From: JALQTD01 sp964390365 | Lineage (GTDB): Bacteria; Bacteroidota; Bacteroidia; Flavobacteriales_D; Sanyastnellaceae | NCBI GenBank assembly: GCA_964390365.1 | Contig: CAYMHW010000008.1 | Coordinates: 1-46,759, forward strand | DNA: 46,759 bases | Direction of reading: 5' to 3' | The notes under the pieces: model-generated | What the model was told of the DNA's origin: nothing | What the model saw: only the letters and a program-made list of their open reading frames with translations | Databases searched by the model: none | In this document: positions 32,554-40,345 of the stretch, piece after piece | Layout: each line of letters opens with the position of its first letter | How positions within the stretch are numbered: position 1 is the first letter of the stretch | Made by a program: the position numbers and the translations under genes

Positions 32554-33783
32554 TCAGATTCCGAATGACCGGAAGTGCTCGAAACCACTTATTTCGATGA
32601 GCTTTTGGCCGGATTTTGGAGCGGCAACTTCCGATTTTAAGGACTTGGCTGCTTCGAGCATGAGTTCATGAAAGACCCGCTCATTTTGACCAAGGGTGAT
32701 GAATGCAGGAGCGGCCATTCGTGCATCGCTCGGTTGGTTTTGGCCAAACAGCGTTCGGTAAACGCGCATGCGAACAATGGCGGGCTCGAGGGTCAATTCA
32801 CGTTCATTGGGAGGCGGCAGAGCCACGAGCAGTTTGCTGAGGTTTTTTCGGTCTTTCACCAACACCAACCCATCGCACAAGATGGAGTACGCGAACTCCC
32901 GAGCTTGCGCCAAATTGCGCCCGATGAAGATGGACCGGAGTTCTTGTTGGGTGCGTTCCAGTTGTTCGAGGTAGTGCTTGCGGTTCTGGGCGCCGATCAT
33001 TCGGGCTACGTGCACTCGGATTTTGACCAAGGGAAACAGGCGGTCCGACTCCATCTCCGCTACCGCATTCGGTTCTTTCAACCAATCCGTCATGCGCTTC
33101 AACAAGCTCCGCCGCTTGCTGAGGAACGCGAGGAGCGACAGCATCGATGCGTTGAAGAACAACGACGACCAGTCCGGCTTGTCCGCCTTTTGCTCGAATT
33201 GCGTGCGCAGGTGTTCAAACTGAACCAGCAAAGCGGAGGCATACCGATCAAACGGTCGATTCAAATCGACGTACGTTTCGAGGTAATACGTCGAAAATTG
33301 TGGGGATTGCACCAATTCACTCCAAAACGTGTTGCCCATCGCCTGTCCAGTAGGAAGGGCATCCATCAGGGCGTTCGCCAGGATCCACTGTTCCCACCCA
33401 AGGGTCCAGTGTTGTGTGGGCAATGACTGAAACCACGTTAGGGCGGACCGCGATTCCGCGCTCAATTCCTGGACCACCAAGTGGTAGAAACTGCTTTGGG
33501 GCGCATTCGGTTGGGTGAAAAGCGTTTGCTTTCCCACAAGCAGGCCAGTTTCAACTGAGGCCAATTGGGCGAGAAACAGTTCGACGGTTTCCACGGAATA
33601 GGCGTAAGGACGGACGCCTTGGCGTTCCGGATTGAGCATCCGATAAAGGGTGCTCGCAGAAAGGTTGCGGCCGATGTGGTATTTGATTTCCATCGACAGC
33701 TGCCTGCAGTTGGCAATGCTTGGAGCGCTTCTTCCGATTAGCTCGAGTGCCTTCAAGACCAAATCCCGAGGCGCCTCGCTCAT
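32554..33783 (-). CDS. Helical protein with HTH-like N-terminal domain, cassette gene 1
   Basis: Length 409 residues. The N-terminus (ALELIGRSAPSIANCRQLSM, then IGRNLSASTLYRMLNPERQG and YSVETVELFLAQL) fits a domain known from many Bacteroidota proteins, in which a Cys-x-x-Leu segment is followed by LSxSTLxR and a helix; it looks like a helix-turn-helix. The remaining 320 residues are helical, without a recognised family. The start ATG overlaps the aroE stop (ATGA), so it is translationally coupled to a housekeeping operon. It may regulate the MORN/TerB genes behind it (inference from position). Its composition looks lower in GC than aroE. Confidence 0.78.
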   Translation of the reverse strand: MSEAPRDLVLKALELIGRSAPSIANCRQLSMEIKYHIGRNLSASTLYRMLNPERQGVRPYAYSVETVELFLAQLASVETGLLVGKQTLFTQPNAPQSSFYHLVVQELSAESRSALTWFQSLPTQHWTLGWEQWILANALMDALPTGQAMGNTFWSELVQSPQFSTYYLETYVDLNRPFDRYASALLVQFEHLRTQFEQKADKPDWSSLFFNASMLSLLAFLSKRRSLLKRMTDWLKEPNAVAEMESDRLFPLVKIRVHVARMIGAQNRKHYLEQLERTQQELRSIFIGRNLAQAREFAYSILCDGLVLVKDRKNLSKLLVALPPPNERELTLEPAIVRMRVYRTLFGQNQPSDARMAAPAFITLGQNERVFHELMLEAAKSLKSEVAAPKSGQKLIEISGFEHFRSFGI

Positions 33784-34550
33784 GATGCGTTCTCCTTGGT
33801 TTCGTTCCAAAACTGCCAAGCCGCTTCGGCCTGGAGTCGGAGCATGTCGGCGCCGTTGAGGGTCATCGCGCCGCGTTCGGATGCGCGCCGCAGGAACTGG
33901 CTGAGCGGCGGGTTGTAGACGAGGTCGACGACGAAGTGGCGGGGGCCGACGCCGTCCCACGGGAACGGGACGGAGGCGTCGACGTCGGGAGCGGTGCCCA
34001 CGGGGGTGGCCTGGACGACGAGGCGGAAATGCCGGACGGCGGCCGCTTCGATGGCGTCGAGGCGGACCCAGCGGAAGGGCGTGGAGGCGGGGAGGTCCCG
34101 GCGGACGAGGTGCACCACTTCGATGCCGAGTCGTTCGAGGGCGAAGCGGACGGCGGCCGCGGCGCCCCCCGCGCCGAGGACGAAGGCGCGGTCGTGGTCG
34201 CCGGTCAGGAACGGGCGGAGGGAGGCCGCGAAGCCATCCGCGTCCGTGTTGTGGCCGAGGAGCCGGCCGTCGGGTTCGCGGCGCACGACGTTCACCGCAC
34301 CGATTGCGGCAGCCGTGGGGGTGAGGGCGTCCAGGTGTTCGATGACGGCGACTTTGTGCGGGACCGTCACGTTCAGGCCTTCGAGGTCGGGGAAGTCCGC
34401 GAAGAGGGAGCGCACGGCTGAGGCGTCGGGGCGCTCGAACAGGTCGTAGGAGGCATCGGTGAGGCCTTCGGAGGCGAATTTGGCCTGGAAAAATCCGGGC
34501 GAAAACGAATGGCTCAGCGAGCCCCCGAGCAGTCCCCAACGCCGGCTCAT
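33780..34550 (-). CDS. aroE: Shikimate dehydrogenase
   Basis: A 256-residue enzyme that reduces 3-dehydroshikimate with NADPH in the shikimate pathway. ATG 34550 overlaps the DUF368 stop (ATGA) and gives the canonical start MSRRWGLLGGSLSHSFSP. Other marks are GLNVTVPHK (catalytic Lys), LGHNTDADGFAAS (catalytic Asp), the NADPH loop AFVLGAGGAAAAVRFALE, and DLVYNPPLSQFLRRA. The C-terminal helix ends AAWQFWNE. Slightly short but complete. Confidence 0.95.
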   Translation of the reverse strand: MSRRWGLLGGSLSHSFSPGFFQAKFASEGLTDASYDLFERPDASAVRSLFADFPDLEGLNVTVPHKVAVIEHLDALTPTAAAIGAVNVVRREPDGRLLGHNTDADGFAASLRPFLTGDHDRAFVLGAGGAAAAVRFALERLGIEVVHLVRRDLPASTPFRWVRLDAIEAAAVRHFRLVVQATPVGTAPDVDASVPFPWDGVGPRHFVVDLVYNPPLSQFLRRASERGAMTLNGADMLRLQAEAAWQFWNETKENAS

Positions 34551-35455
34551 GCCCGCTTCATTCGGCGCGCAGCCAGATCCAAGCCCGTGACGACCGCGGC
34601 GCCCACCACCATCCAGACCGCTCCGTGCGCCCAATCCGCCGACGGCGCAGCGTTCACGCGGAAGTACTCGACCCGCCCGTCGCTGTGCGTGTACAACTCC
34701 CGCACCGCCTCCTTCCAAGGCCAAAGCGCATTCAACGACCCCAACAAGAACCCAGTCAGCACCGCAATGGTCGCCGCCCGATGCCGTTCAAGCCACCGCT
34801 TCAACAAGCGGCTGAACCTGAGCAATCCCACGACCGCTCCAGCCCCGAACACCCCAATCCGCACGAAGTCCAAGCCCTTCAACGCCCCGATGACCGCCGC
34901 ATACGCCCCCAAAATCAACAGCAAAAAACTCCCCGAAATCCCCGGCAAAATCATCGCGCAAATGGCGATCGCCCCGCTCACAAACAAGAACGCAGGGGCC
35001 TCCGATTGCACCAAGGGCGGCAACGAGGTAATGAGTCCGGCCGCCGCGAGGCCGATCAAGGCGAGCACGAGCCGCTGAGCGTTCCACCGCTTCACGTCCC
35101 GCCCCACGAGCGGCACCGACGCCGCCACCAGCCCGAAGAAAAACGCCCACAGCCGAACAGGCTCCTCCTCGAGCAACCGGTGCAACAACCCCGCAAACAA
35201 AGCCACACTCGTGAACACGCCGGCCAGCAGGACCACGAGGAATCCGAGGTTGGCCTGACGCCAAGCGGCCATCACCCCTTCGCGGCGCGCCACGCCGAGG
35301 AGCGAAAAATTCAGCCCCGCAATCGCCCCCAGCAACTCGTCGTAAATGCCGGCCACGAACGCCACCGTCCCCCCGGAAACCCCCGGAACGAGGTCAGCAA
35401 TCCCCATCGCCACGCCCGTGAAGTACACCCGGACCCAATCCGCCGCGCCCCTCAT
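34547..35455 (-). CDS. DUF368 membrane protein (PopT-type undecaprenyl-phosphate translocase)
   Basis: A 302-residue inner-membrane protein with about 8-9 helices. The family's two inverted-repeat signatures are both present: DLVPGVSGGTVAFVAGIYDE near the N-terminus and CAMILPGISGSFLLLILGAY near residue 180. DUF368 proteins (PopT) have been shown in other bacteria to return undecaprenyl phosphate across the membrane for reuse in cell-envelope synthesis. The neighbouring rhodanese and aroE overlap by 4 bases on each side, so all are cotranscribed. Confidence 0.93.
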   Translation of the reverse strand: MRGAADWVRVYFTGVAMGIADLVPGVSGGTVAFVAGIYDELLGAIAGLNFSLLGVARREGVMAAWRQANLGFLVVLLAGVFTSVALFAGLLHRLLEEEPVRLWAFFFGLVAASVPLVGRDVKRWNAQRLVLALIGLAAAGLITSLPPLVQSEAPAFLFVSGAIAICAMILPGISGSFLLLILGAYAAVIGALKGLDFVRIGVFGAGAVVGLLRFSRLLKRWLERHRAATIAVLTGFLLGSLNALWPWKEAVRELYTHSDGRVEYFRVNAAPSADWAHGAVWMVVGAAVVTGLDLAARRMKRA

Positions 35456-35778
35456 GCCACGTCCATCGACGGGTCCACCTCAACAGCCCAAGCCGTGATG
35501 CCGCCCTTCAGGTTGTGCAGGTTGTCGAAATCGCCCTTCGCGATCAACGCCGAAATCACCGCCTCCGCCCGCGCGCCCGACCGGCAATGCACCACGACTG
35601 GCACGTCGCGCCGGATTTCGTCCTTCCGCGCCAGGCAGAAGGCCATCGGGATGTGCAGCCCGCCGAGGTTCGAAACGTTCACCTCGTGGATTTCGCGCAC
35701 GTCGATGATTTGGTGGGCCACGCCGTCATCCATCCAGGACTTCAGCTGTGCGGGGGTGATTTCGCGGACGTCGCTCAT
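35452..35778 (-). CDS. Rhodanese-like domain protein
   Basis: A 108-residue single-domain rhodanese. The active loop VVVHCRSGARAEAVI has the Cys nucleophile and the CRSGxR pattern of sulfurtransferases, preceded by HQIIDVREIHEVNVSNLGG LHIPM, and it ends NLKGGITAWAVEVDP. Likely a cytosolic sulfur carrier. It overlaps the DUF368 gene (ATGA) and lies 7 bases behind phosphosulfolactate synthase, another sulfur-related gene, although the link is only by position. Confidence 0.93.
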   Translation of the reverse strand: MSDVREITPAQLKSWMDDGVAHQIIDVREIHEVNVSNLGGLHIPMAFCLARKDEIRRDVPVVVHCRSGARAEAVISALIAKGDFDNLHNLKGGITAWAVEVDPSMDVA

Positions 35779-35785
35779 GTTCGTT

Positions 35786-36598
35786 TTAGTCTTCTTCCAC
35801 TTCGACTTCCTGCCGCTTGCCTTCGCTCATGGATTCGGGCAGGTATTCGAAGAAGGTGTCGCCGCGCAGGCCTTGGCGCAAGGCTTCGAGCGGAATGAGG
35901 TCATCGGGGCCGATGTTACCGAGGTTTACGTTGGCTCCGAATTGCTTGATGAACCAAACCTGTTGCGGCTTCTTCGGGGCTTCCCACAAGATGTCCTCCA
36001 AAGCGACGTTTGCGAGGATGCGCTTGATGAGCTGCACGTGAGCCGAACCGTTGGGGCGGTAGATGCCCACCGTGCCGCTTTCGCGCGCTTCGGCGATGAC
36101 CTTGAAGCTGCCCGCGTCGAGTTCGTTTTGCATCATCCGGATCCACTTGTTGGGGCTGATGAGGATGCCTTCCTCCTTCGAGCCCACCTCGCTCAGGACG
36201 CGGTAGTTGGCCGAAAGCTTCCGGATGATTTCGCACTTTTCATCGTGCGGAATGACCATCGAGCCGTCGCTCACCTCGATGCACTCCACACCCAAATCGT
36301 CCACAAACCGCAAGTAGCCATCGAGGTCGTTGCGAATGAAAAACGCCTCGAACAACGTGCCGCCGCAGTAAACGTCCATGTTCGCTTTGCGGTAGAGCTG
36401 GATTTTCTCTTTCACGTTGGGGGTCAGCAGCGACGTGCCAAATCCCAGTTTCAAGAAATCCACCAAATGCTCCCCCACGGAAATCATGTCCTCGGCTTGG
36501 CGTACGCTCAGGCCTTTGTCCATCACCATGGTCATGCCATTGGTGCGGGGTTTTGCAGTGCGGTCGGGAAGGTGCTTCAGAAGGCTGTTCTTCATCAT
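35786..36598 (-). CDS. Phosphosulfolactate synthase family protein
   Basis: Length 270 residues, TIM-barrel of the ComA family. In methanogens the enzyme adds sulfite to phosphoenolpyruvate to give phosphosulfolactate. The marks are RTNGMTMVMDKGLSVRQAED, FLKLGFGTSLLTPNVKEKIQ, YCGGTLFEAFFIRN, GVECIEVSDGSMVIP and VLSEVGSKEEGI. Bacteroidota often carry a copy although they make no coenzyme M; a sulfonate or sulfonolipid role is possible but not shown. Its ATG pair (ATGATG at 36598) overlaps the TPR gene's stop. The C-terminal QEVEVEED tail is acidic. Confidence 0.9.
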   Translation of the reverse strand: MMKNSLLKHLPDRTAKPRTNGMTMVMDKGLSVRQAEDMISVGEHLVDFLKLGFGTSLLTPNVKEKIQLYRKANMDVYCGGTLFEAFFIRNDLDGYLRFVDDLGVECIEVSDGSMVIPHDEKCEIIRKLSANYRVLSEVGSKEEGILISPNKWIRMMQNELDAGSFKVIAEARESGTVGIYRPNGSAHVQLIKRILANVALEDILWEAPKKPQQVWFIKQFGANVNLGNIGPDDLIPLEALRQGLRGDTFFEYLPESMSEGKRQEVEVEED

Positions 36599-38007
36599 GG
36601 TTTGAATCGTTCGTACCGTTCCATGAAGCGCGCATCATTGGCAAGCGCCGGATAGAGGGTTAAGAGGGTGGCGGCACCGTCGAAGTGGTGCATGAGCAAG
36701 TGCTCGAGTAAAACAAAGGCCTCCCCGTCGCGGCGCAACGCATAGAGGCTTAAAAATTTCCGATACAGCACGTCCGCGTCGTCCGGCACGTGGGCCAGCG
36801 CCTCTTCGACCACCGCGAGCGCTTCCTTGTGCAGGTCTCGCAGTTGCAAGTGATCGAGCCGTTCGAGCCAAGCGTCCGTCAATTTCGGGTCGGCTTGAAC
36901 CGCGGCGAGGTATTCGCGTTCGGCTGCTTCGTGTTGTTCCAGTTTTGAAAAGGCCTGCCCGAGGAGCAAGCGGTAGTCGGCGTGTCCGGGTTCGAGTTCC
37001 ACGGCGCGCTGGAAGTGCGCAAGGGCTTCGCGGTATTCGGCTCTTTGGTCTGCCAAAACGCCCAAGCCCACATGCCCATCCGCCAAGAGCGGATCGCGGC
37101 TCAACGCCTCGTGGTACGCATGAAACGCCTCGTCCCAGCGCTCCAACTTCTCCAAGCACTCGCCCAAGTAACACCACGGCGTGGCGCCCTCCGGCTCAAT
37201 GGCGATGGAATCCCGGTAGGCCTCCAGCGCCTCGTCGTAGCGCTCGAGCTGCATCAGCACCTCCGCCTTCTGCAAGTAGGCCGGCGCGAATTCGTCCTCG
37301 ATGGCGAGCGCGAAGTCGAAGGCCTCGATGGCATCGGCGTAGCGGCCGCGTTGGCTTTGGATGTTTCCGAGGTTGTACCAAGCGCCGAAGCTGTAGGGCT
37401 GGTCGTCGAGGAACTGTTCGAGGTACTTGACGGCGTCCGTGAATTGGCCCAATTGCTCGAAGCAGAAGGACAACTCGTACACCGCGCCCTCGTTCAGCGG
37501 ATTCTCCTCCAAGGCCATTTTCAGGTAGCGCACTGCCTGCCGCCAGTCGCTCATGTGCTCGTATTCGAAGGCCAAATCCAACAACACGTCCTGCCGAAAT
37601 TCCCGATCAACCGTCTTCAGCGCGGCCTTGTAATGCGCGATGGCGAGGGCGTGCTCCTGCATTTGGCTGTAAATGCTCGCCAGCGCCGTGTGGATTTCGT
37701 CGTTCCCCGGCTCGAGCTCCAGCAACCGCTTCAACCGCGGCACCGCCTTCACGTGCTGCCCGGTCACCGCCATGAACTGCGCCTCCCGCAGCTGCAACGT
37801 CAAACTCAGCGGATGCAACGCAAGCCCCATCTTCAGCACCTGCCGCCCCTTGTCGTGCTGCCGCGCTTCCATGAAGTGGTCCAACAGCGCCTCGAGCTCC
37901 TCGACATCGAAGAACCCCGCGCCGCCGTTGCGCAACGCCCCTTCAAACCGGCGCACCAAGTCGCCGTGCTCGCTCTCGTTCTCGTATGGACGCCACTCTT
38001 CGTGCAT
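36595..38007 (-). CDS. TPR-repeat protein
   Basis: Length 470 residues, started at ATG 38007 since MHEEWRPYENESEHGDLVRR follows a promoter box; the frame is open 39 bases further. From about residue 30 to 440 it is a run of about eleven tetratricopeptide repeats (for example HALAIAHYKAALKTVDREF, GAWYNLGNIQSQRGRYADAI, YREALAHFQRAVELEPG). No signal peptide, so cytosolic. It probably serves as a protein-binding scaffold; partners are unknown. It is the first gene of a long operon that runs through phosphosulfolactate synthase, rhodanese, PopT and aroE. Confidence 0.92.
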   Translation of the reverse strand: MHEEWRPYENESEHGDLVRRFEGALRNGGAGFFDVEELEALLDHFMEARQHDKGRQVLKMGLALHPLSLTLQLREAQFMAVTGQHVKAVPRLKRLLELEPGNDEIHTALASIYSQMQEHALAIAHYKAALKTVDREFRQDVLLDLAFEYEHMSDWRQAVRYLKMALEENPLNEGAVYELSFCFEQLGQFTDAVKYLEQFLDDQPYSFGAWYNLGNIQSQRGRYADAIEAFDFALAIEDEFAPAYLQKAEVLMQLERYDEALEAYRDSIAIEPEGATPWCYLGECLEKLERWDEAFHAYHEALSRDPLLADGHVGLGVLADQRAEYREALAHFQRAVELEPGHADYRLLLGQAFSKLEQHEAAEREYLAAVQADPKLTDAWLERLDHLQLRDLHKEALAVVEEALAHVPDDADVLYRKFLSLYALRRDGEAFVLLEHLLMHHFDGAATLLTLYPALANDARFMERYERFKP

Positions 38008-38021
38008 GCAGACCAAATCTA
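38008..38021 (-). promoter_or_regulatory. -7 box abutting the TPR operon start (TAGATTTG, 6 bases, ATG)
   Basis: On the minus strand TAGATTTG (38021-38014), GTCTGC, ATG 38007. It is an exact TAnnTTTG match. A TTG lies 16 bases upstream as a possible -33 part. This box would drive at least six overlapping genes. Confidence 0.6.
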
Positions 38022-38195
38022 ACCCCACAAAGGTCGGCAACTTCACTCACCCCTCCGCATTTTTGAACACCTTCCTGCAATGTTTCCACGTCGATCGGTT
38101 CCCGCCCGCACAGCGGAGTAGTTGGGCTCAGGGTCTTTTTAACTCATTCATTTTGAATTATGAAGTACCTTTATTGAAGTTCAAATCCCGCCACC

Positions 38196-39344
38196 ATGCT
38201 GAACCGAGTGCTTCTCCTCGCCGTGACGACCTTTTCGATGGCGTCCTTATCCGCCCAAACCGATTGCGGTTGGAACCCCGACTACGACGGTGACAACGCC
38301 ATCGGCATCTCCGACCTCCTCGGCTTCCTCGGCGTCTTCCAGGACGTGGACAGCGACGGCGATGGCATTTTCGACTCGCTTGATGATTGCATCGGCGCCT
38401 ACGATGCGTGCGGCGTGTGCAACGGAAGCGGCGTGGATGCCGACTCCGACGGCGTGTGCGATGACGTGGACGATTGCGTGGGCGCGGTGGATGCGTGCGG
38501 GGTGTGCAACGGCGAGGGGCCGACCATTCCCGTGGTGGAGGAAGTCATTTTCGTCACCGACTCCGTGTACCTCGAGCCGCTGGAGGAGTGGTATGTGTTT
38601 GATTATGCCGTGGATACGGTGTTTTCGTTTGTTTGTCCCATCCCGGGATGCACGGAAGAATCCGCGACCAATTTCAATCCCGAGGCCAACGCGGACGACG
38701 GCTCATGCGCCTACGGACCCGAGCAATGCGGCGGCCTGTCCACCTTAACCTACCAAGGCTACGACTACGAACTCGTGGCCATCGGCGAGCGGTGTTGGTT
38801 TGCGGAAAACTTGAAAGCGAACTTCTATGCAAACGGCGACGAAATCACTATCATCGACGATGCGGGGATGTGGAGCGAGCAGGAGGAGGGCGCGCGAATG
38901 GGGTATTGGGATGGGACGGTTTGGTGCGTCATGCCGCCCTGTTACAACTGGGATTTGTTTCATGAGAATGGGTGGTTGTACAACTGGCATGCGGTGGACG
39001 ATCCGCGCGGGGTGTGCCCGGCGGGGTGGCACGTGCCGACAGATGCGGAGTGGACTGAGTTGGAGGACAGCTTCGGCGGCGATCCGAATGCCTTGAAGGC
39101 GACGGCGGCGGAGGATCCGGGGTGGAATGGCACGAACGCGAGTGGCTTGTCGGCCTTGCCCGCGGGCTTCCGGACGGAGTCGGGGGAGTTCTTGGACGTG
39201 GGAGTGCACGGCGTGTTTTGGACGTCTTCTGCATACCAAAGCGACCACGCATGGTACCGCTTGCTCGGTGCTGATTACGATTTCGTTTACCGCAACGACT
39301 ACGATCGGCGGGCCGGCTTCTCGGTGCGCTGCCTCCTCGATTGA
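38196..39344 (+). CDS. Secreted FISUMP-domain protein with calcium-type repeats
   Basis: Length 382 residues with a signal peptide (NRVLLLAVTTFSMASLSAQ). A dockerin-like or EF-hand-like unit (DYDGDNAIGISDLLGFLG) and thrombospondin-type-3-like Asp/Cys repeats (DVDSDGDGIFDSLDDCIGAY, DACGVCNGSGVDADSDGVCD) fill about residues 25-110. Next is a Cys-containing stretch (CTEESATNFNPEANADDGSC). The C-terminal 190 residues are a Fibrobacter succinogenes major paralogous domain: GYDYELVAIGERCWFAENLK, WLYNWHAV, CPAGWHVPTDAEWTELED, and the end FSVRCLLD. The domain is a C-type-lectin-like fold by family knowledge. Cell-surface binding is likely, ligand unknown. No T9SS tail is seen. Confidence 0.87.
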   Translation: MLNRVLLLAVTTFSMASLSAQTDCGWNPDYDGDNAIGISDLLGFLGVFQDVDSDGDGIFDSLDDCIGAYDACGVCNGSGVDADSDGVCDDVDDCVGAVDACGVCNGEGPTIPVVEEVIFVTDSVYLEPLEEWYVFDYAVDTVFSFVCPIPGCTEESATNFNPEANADDGSCAYGPEQCGGLSTLTYQGYDYELVAIGERCWFAENLKANFYANGDEITIIDDAGMWSEQEEGARMGYWDGTVWCVMPPCYNWDLFHENGWLYNWHAVDDPRGVCPAGWHVPTDAEWTELEDSFGGDPNALKATAAEDPGWNGTNASGLSALPAGFRTESGEFLDVGVHGVFWTSSAYQSDHAWYRLLGADYDFVYRNDYDRRAGFSVRCLLD

Positions 39345-39379
39345 CCCGCGAGCGGCGGAGGTGAATTTCGAAAGGGCCG

Positions 39380-39391
39380 TAATTTTCCGGC
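39380..39391 (+). promoter_or_regulatory. -7 box abutting the aldo/keto reductase start (TAATTTTC, 4 bases, ATG)
   Basis: TAATTTTC at 39380-39387, CGGC, ATG 39392. Confidence 0.5.
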
Positions 39392-40327
39392 ATGAACTAC
39401 CGACCCTACCTCCAAGGCGGCATCGCCGTGTCTGAAATCGGTTTTGGCGCGTGGCAATTGGGCGTGGAGTCCGGTTGGAAGACGGTGTCGGAGGCCGAGG
39501 CGGAACGGATGATTTGGACAGCGCTCGAACACGGCATCAACTTCTTCGACACGGCTCCCAACTACGGCATGGGGACCAGCGAGGAGCGGCTGGGCAAGGT
39601 GTTCAAGACGCTGGACCGGGATCGGATTGTGGTGAATACGAAATTTGGCAGGCTAGATAATGGCCAAATCGATTTCAGCCCCGAGCAAATTCAACCCTCC
39701 ATCGAGCGCAGCCTGAAGCGCCTCCAAATCGACTGCCTCGACTCCGCCATCATCCACAGCCCGCCGTCCGAACTCCTCAATGGCAACGCGTGCGACCACT
39801 ACGAGGTCCTCGAACGGCTCATCGACCAAGGCAAAATCAAGGCCTACGGCGCGTCCGTGGATTTCGCTTCCGAGATCACCACGCTCCTCGAAACCACGAA
39901 CGCCCGGGTCTTCCAGTCCTTCTTCAACATCCTGCACCAGGACGCGAAAGGCGCCTTCGATCTCGTCCAGGAAAAGGGCGCGGCCGTCATCGCGAAAATC
40001 CCCTTCGATTCGGGTTGGCTGACGGGGAAGTACGACGCTCAAAGCACCTTCGAGGGGGTGCGGGCGCGGTGGTCGCGGGAAGACATCGCCACGCGGGCGC
40101 GCCTCGTGGACCGGGTCAAGGAAATTGTGGACGGGGAGCTCATGCCGTCGGCGTTGTCCTTCTGCACGGCGTTCGATGCCGTCTCGACGGTGATTCCGGG
40201 CGCCGTTTCCGAAGCGCAGTTGCTCGCCAACATCCAGGCGATTCGGCAGCCCATGTCGGCGGACCAGCGGGCCCAGCTTGAGGCGTTCTTCGAAGACGAG
40301 GTGCGCGCCTTGAAGCTCCCGTGGTGA
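39392..40327 (+). CDS. Aldo/keto reductase
   Basis: A 311-residue NAD(P)H-dependent oxidoreductase of the AKR superfamily (TIM barrel). The catalytic tetrad can be placed: Asp and Tyr in NFFDTAPNYGMGTSEERLGK, Lys in VVNTKFG, and His in DSAIIHSPPSELL. The C-terminus has VSTVIPGAVSEAQLLANIQA, the cofactor-binding segment. Substrate unknown. It lies 47 bases after the FISUMP gene and has its own promoter box. It is convergent with the membrane HTH gene. Confidence 0.94.
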   Translation: MNYRPYLQGGIAVSEIGFGAWQLGVESGWKTVSEAEAERMIWTALEHGINFFDTAPNYGMGTSEERLGKVFKTLDRDRIVVNTKFGRLDNGQIDFSPEQIQPSIERSLKRLQIDCLDSAIIHSPPSELLNGNACDHYEVLERLIDQGKIKAYGASVDFASEITTLLETTNARVFQSFFNILHQDAKGAFDLVQEKGAAVIAKIPFDSGWLTGKYDAQSTFEGVRARWSREDIATRARLVDRVKEIVDGELMPSALSFCTAFDAVSTVIPGAVSEAQLLANIQAIRQPMSADQRAQLEAFFEDEVRALKLPW

Positions 40328-40345
40328 GGCGGGCATTGCCGGCGT

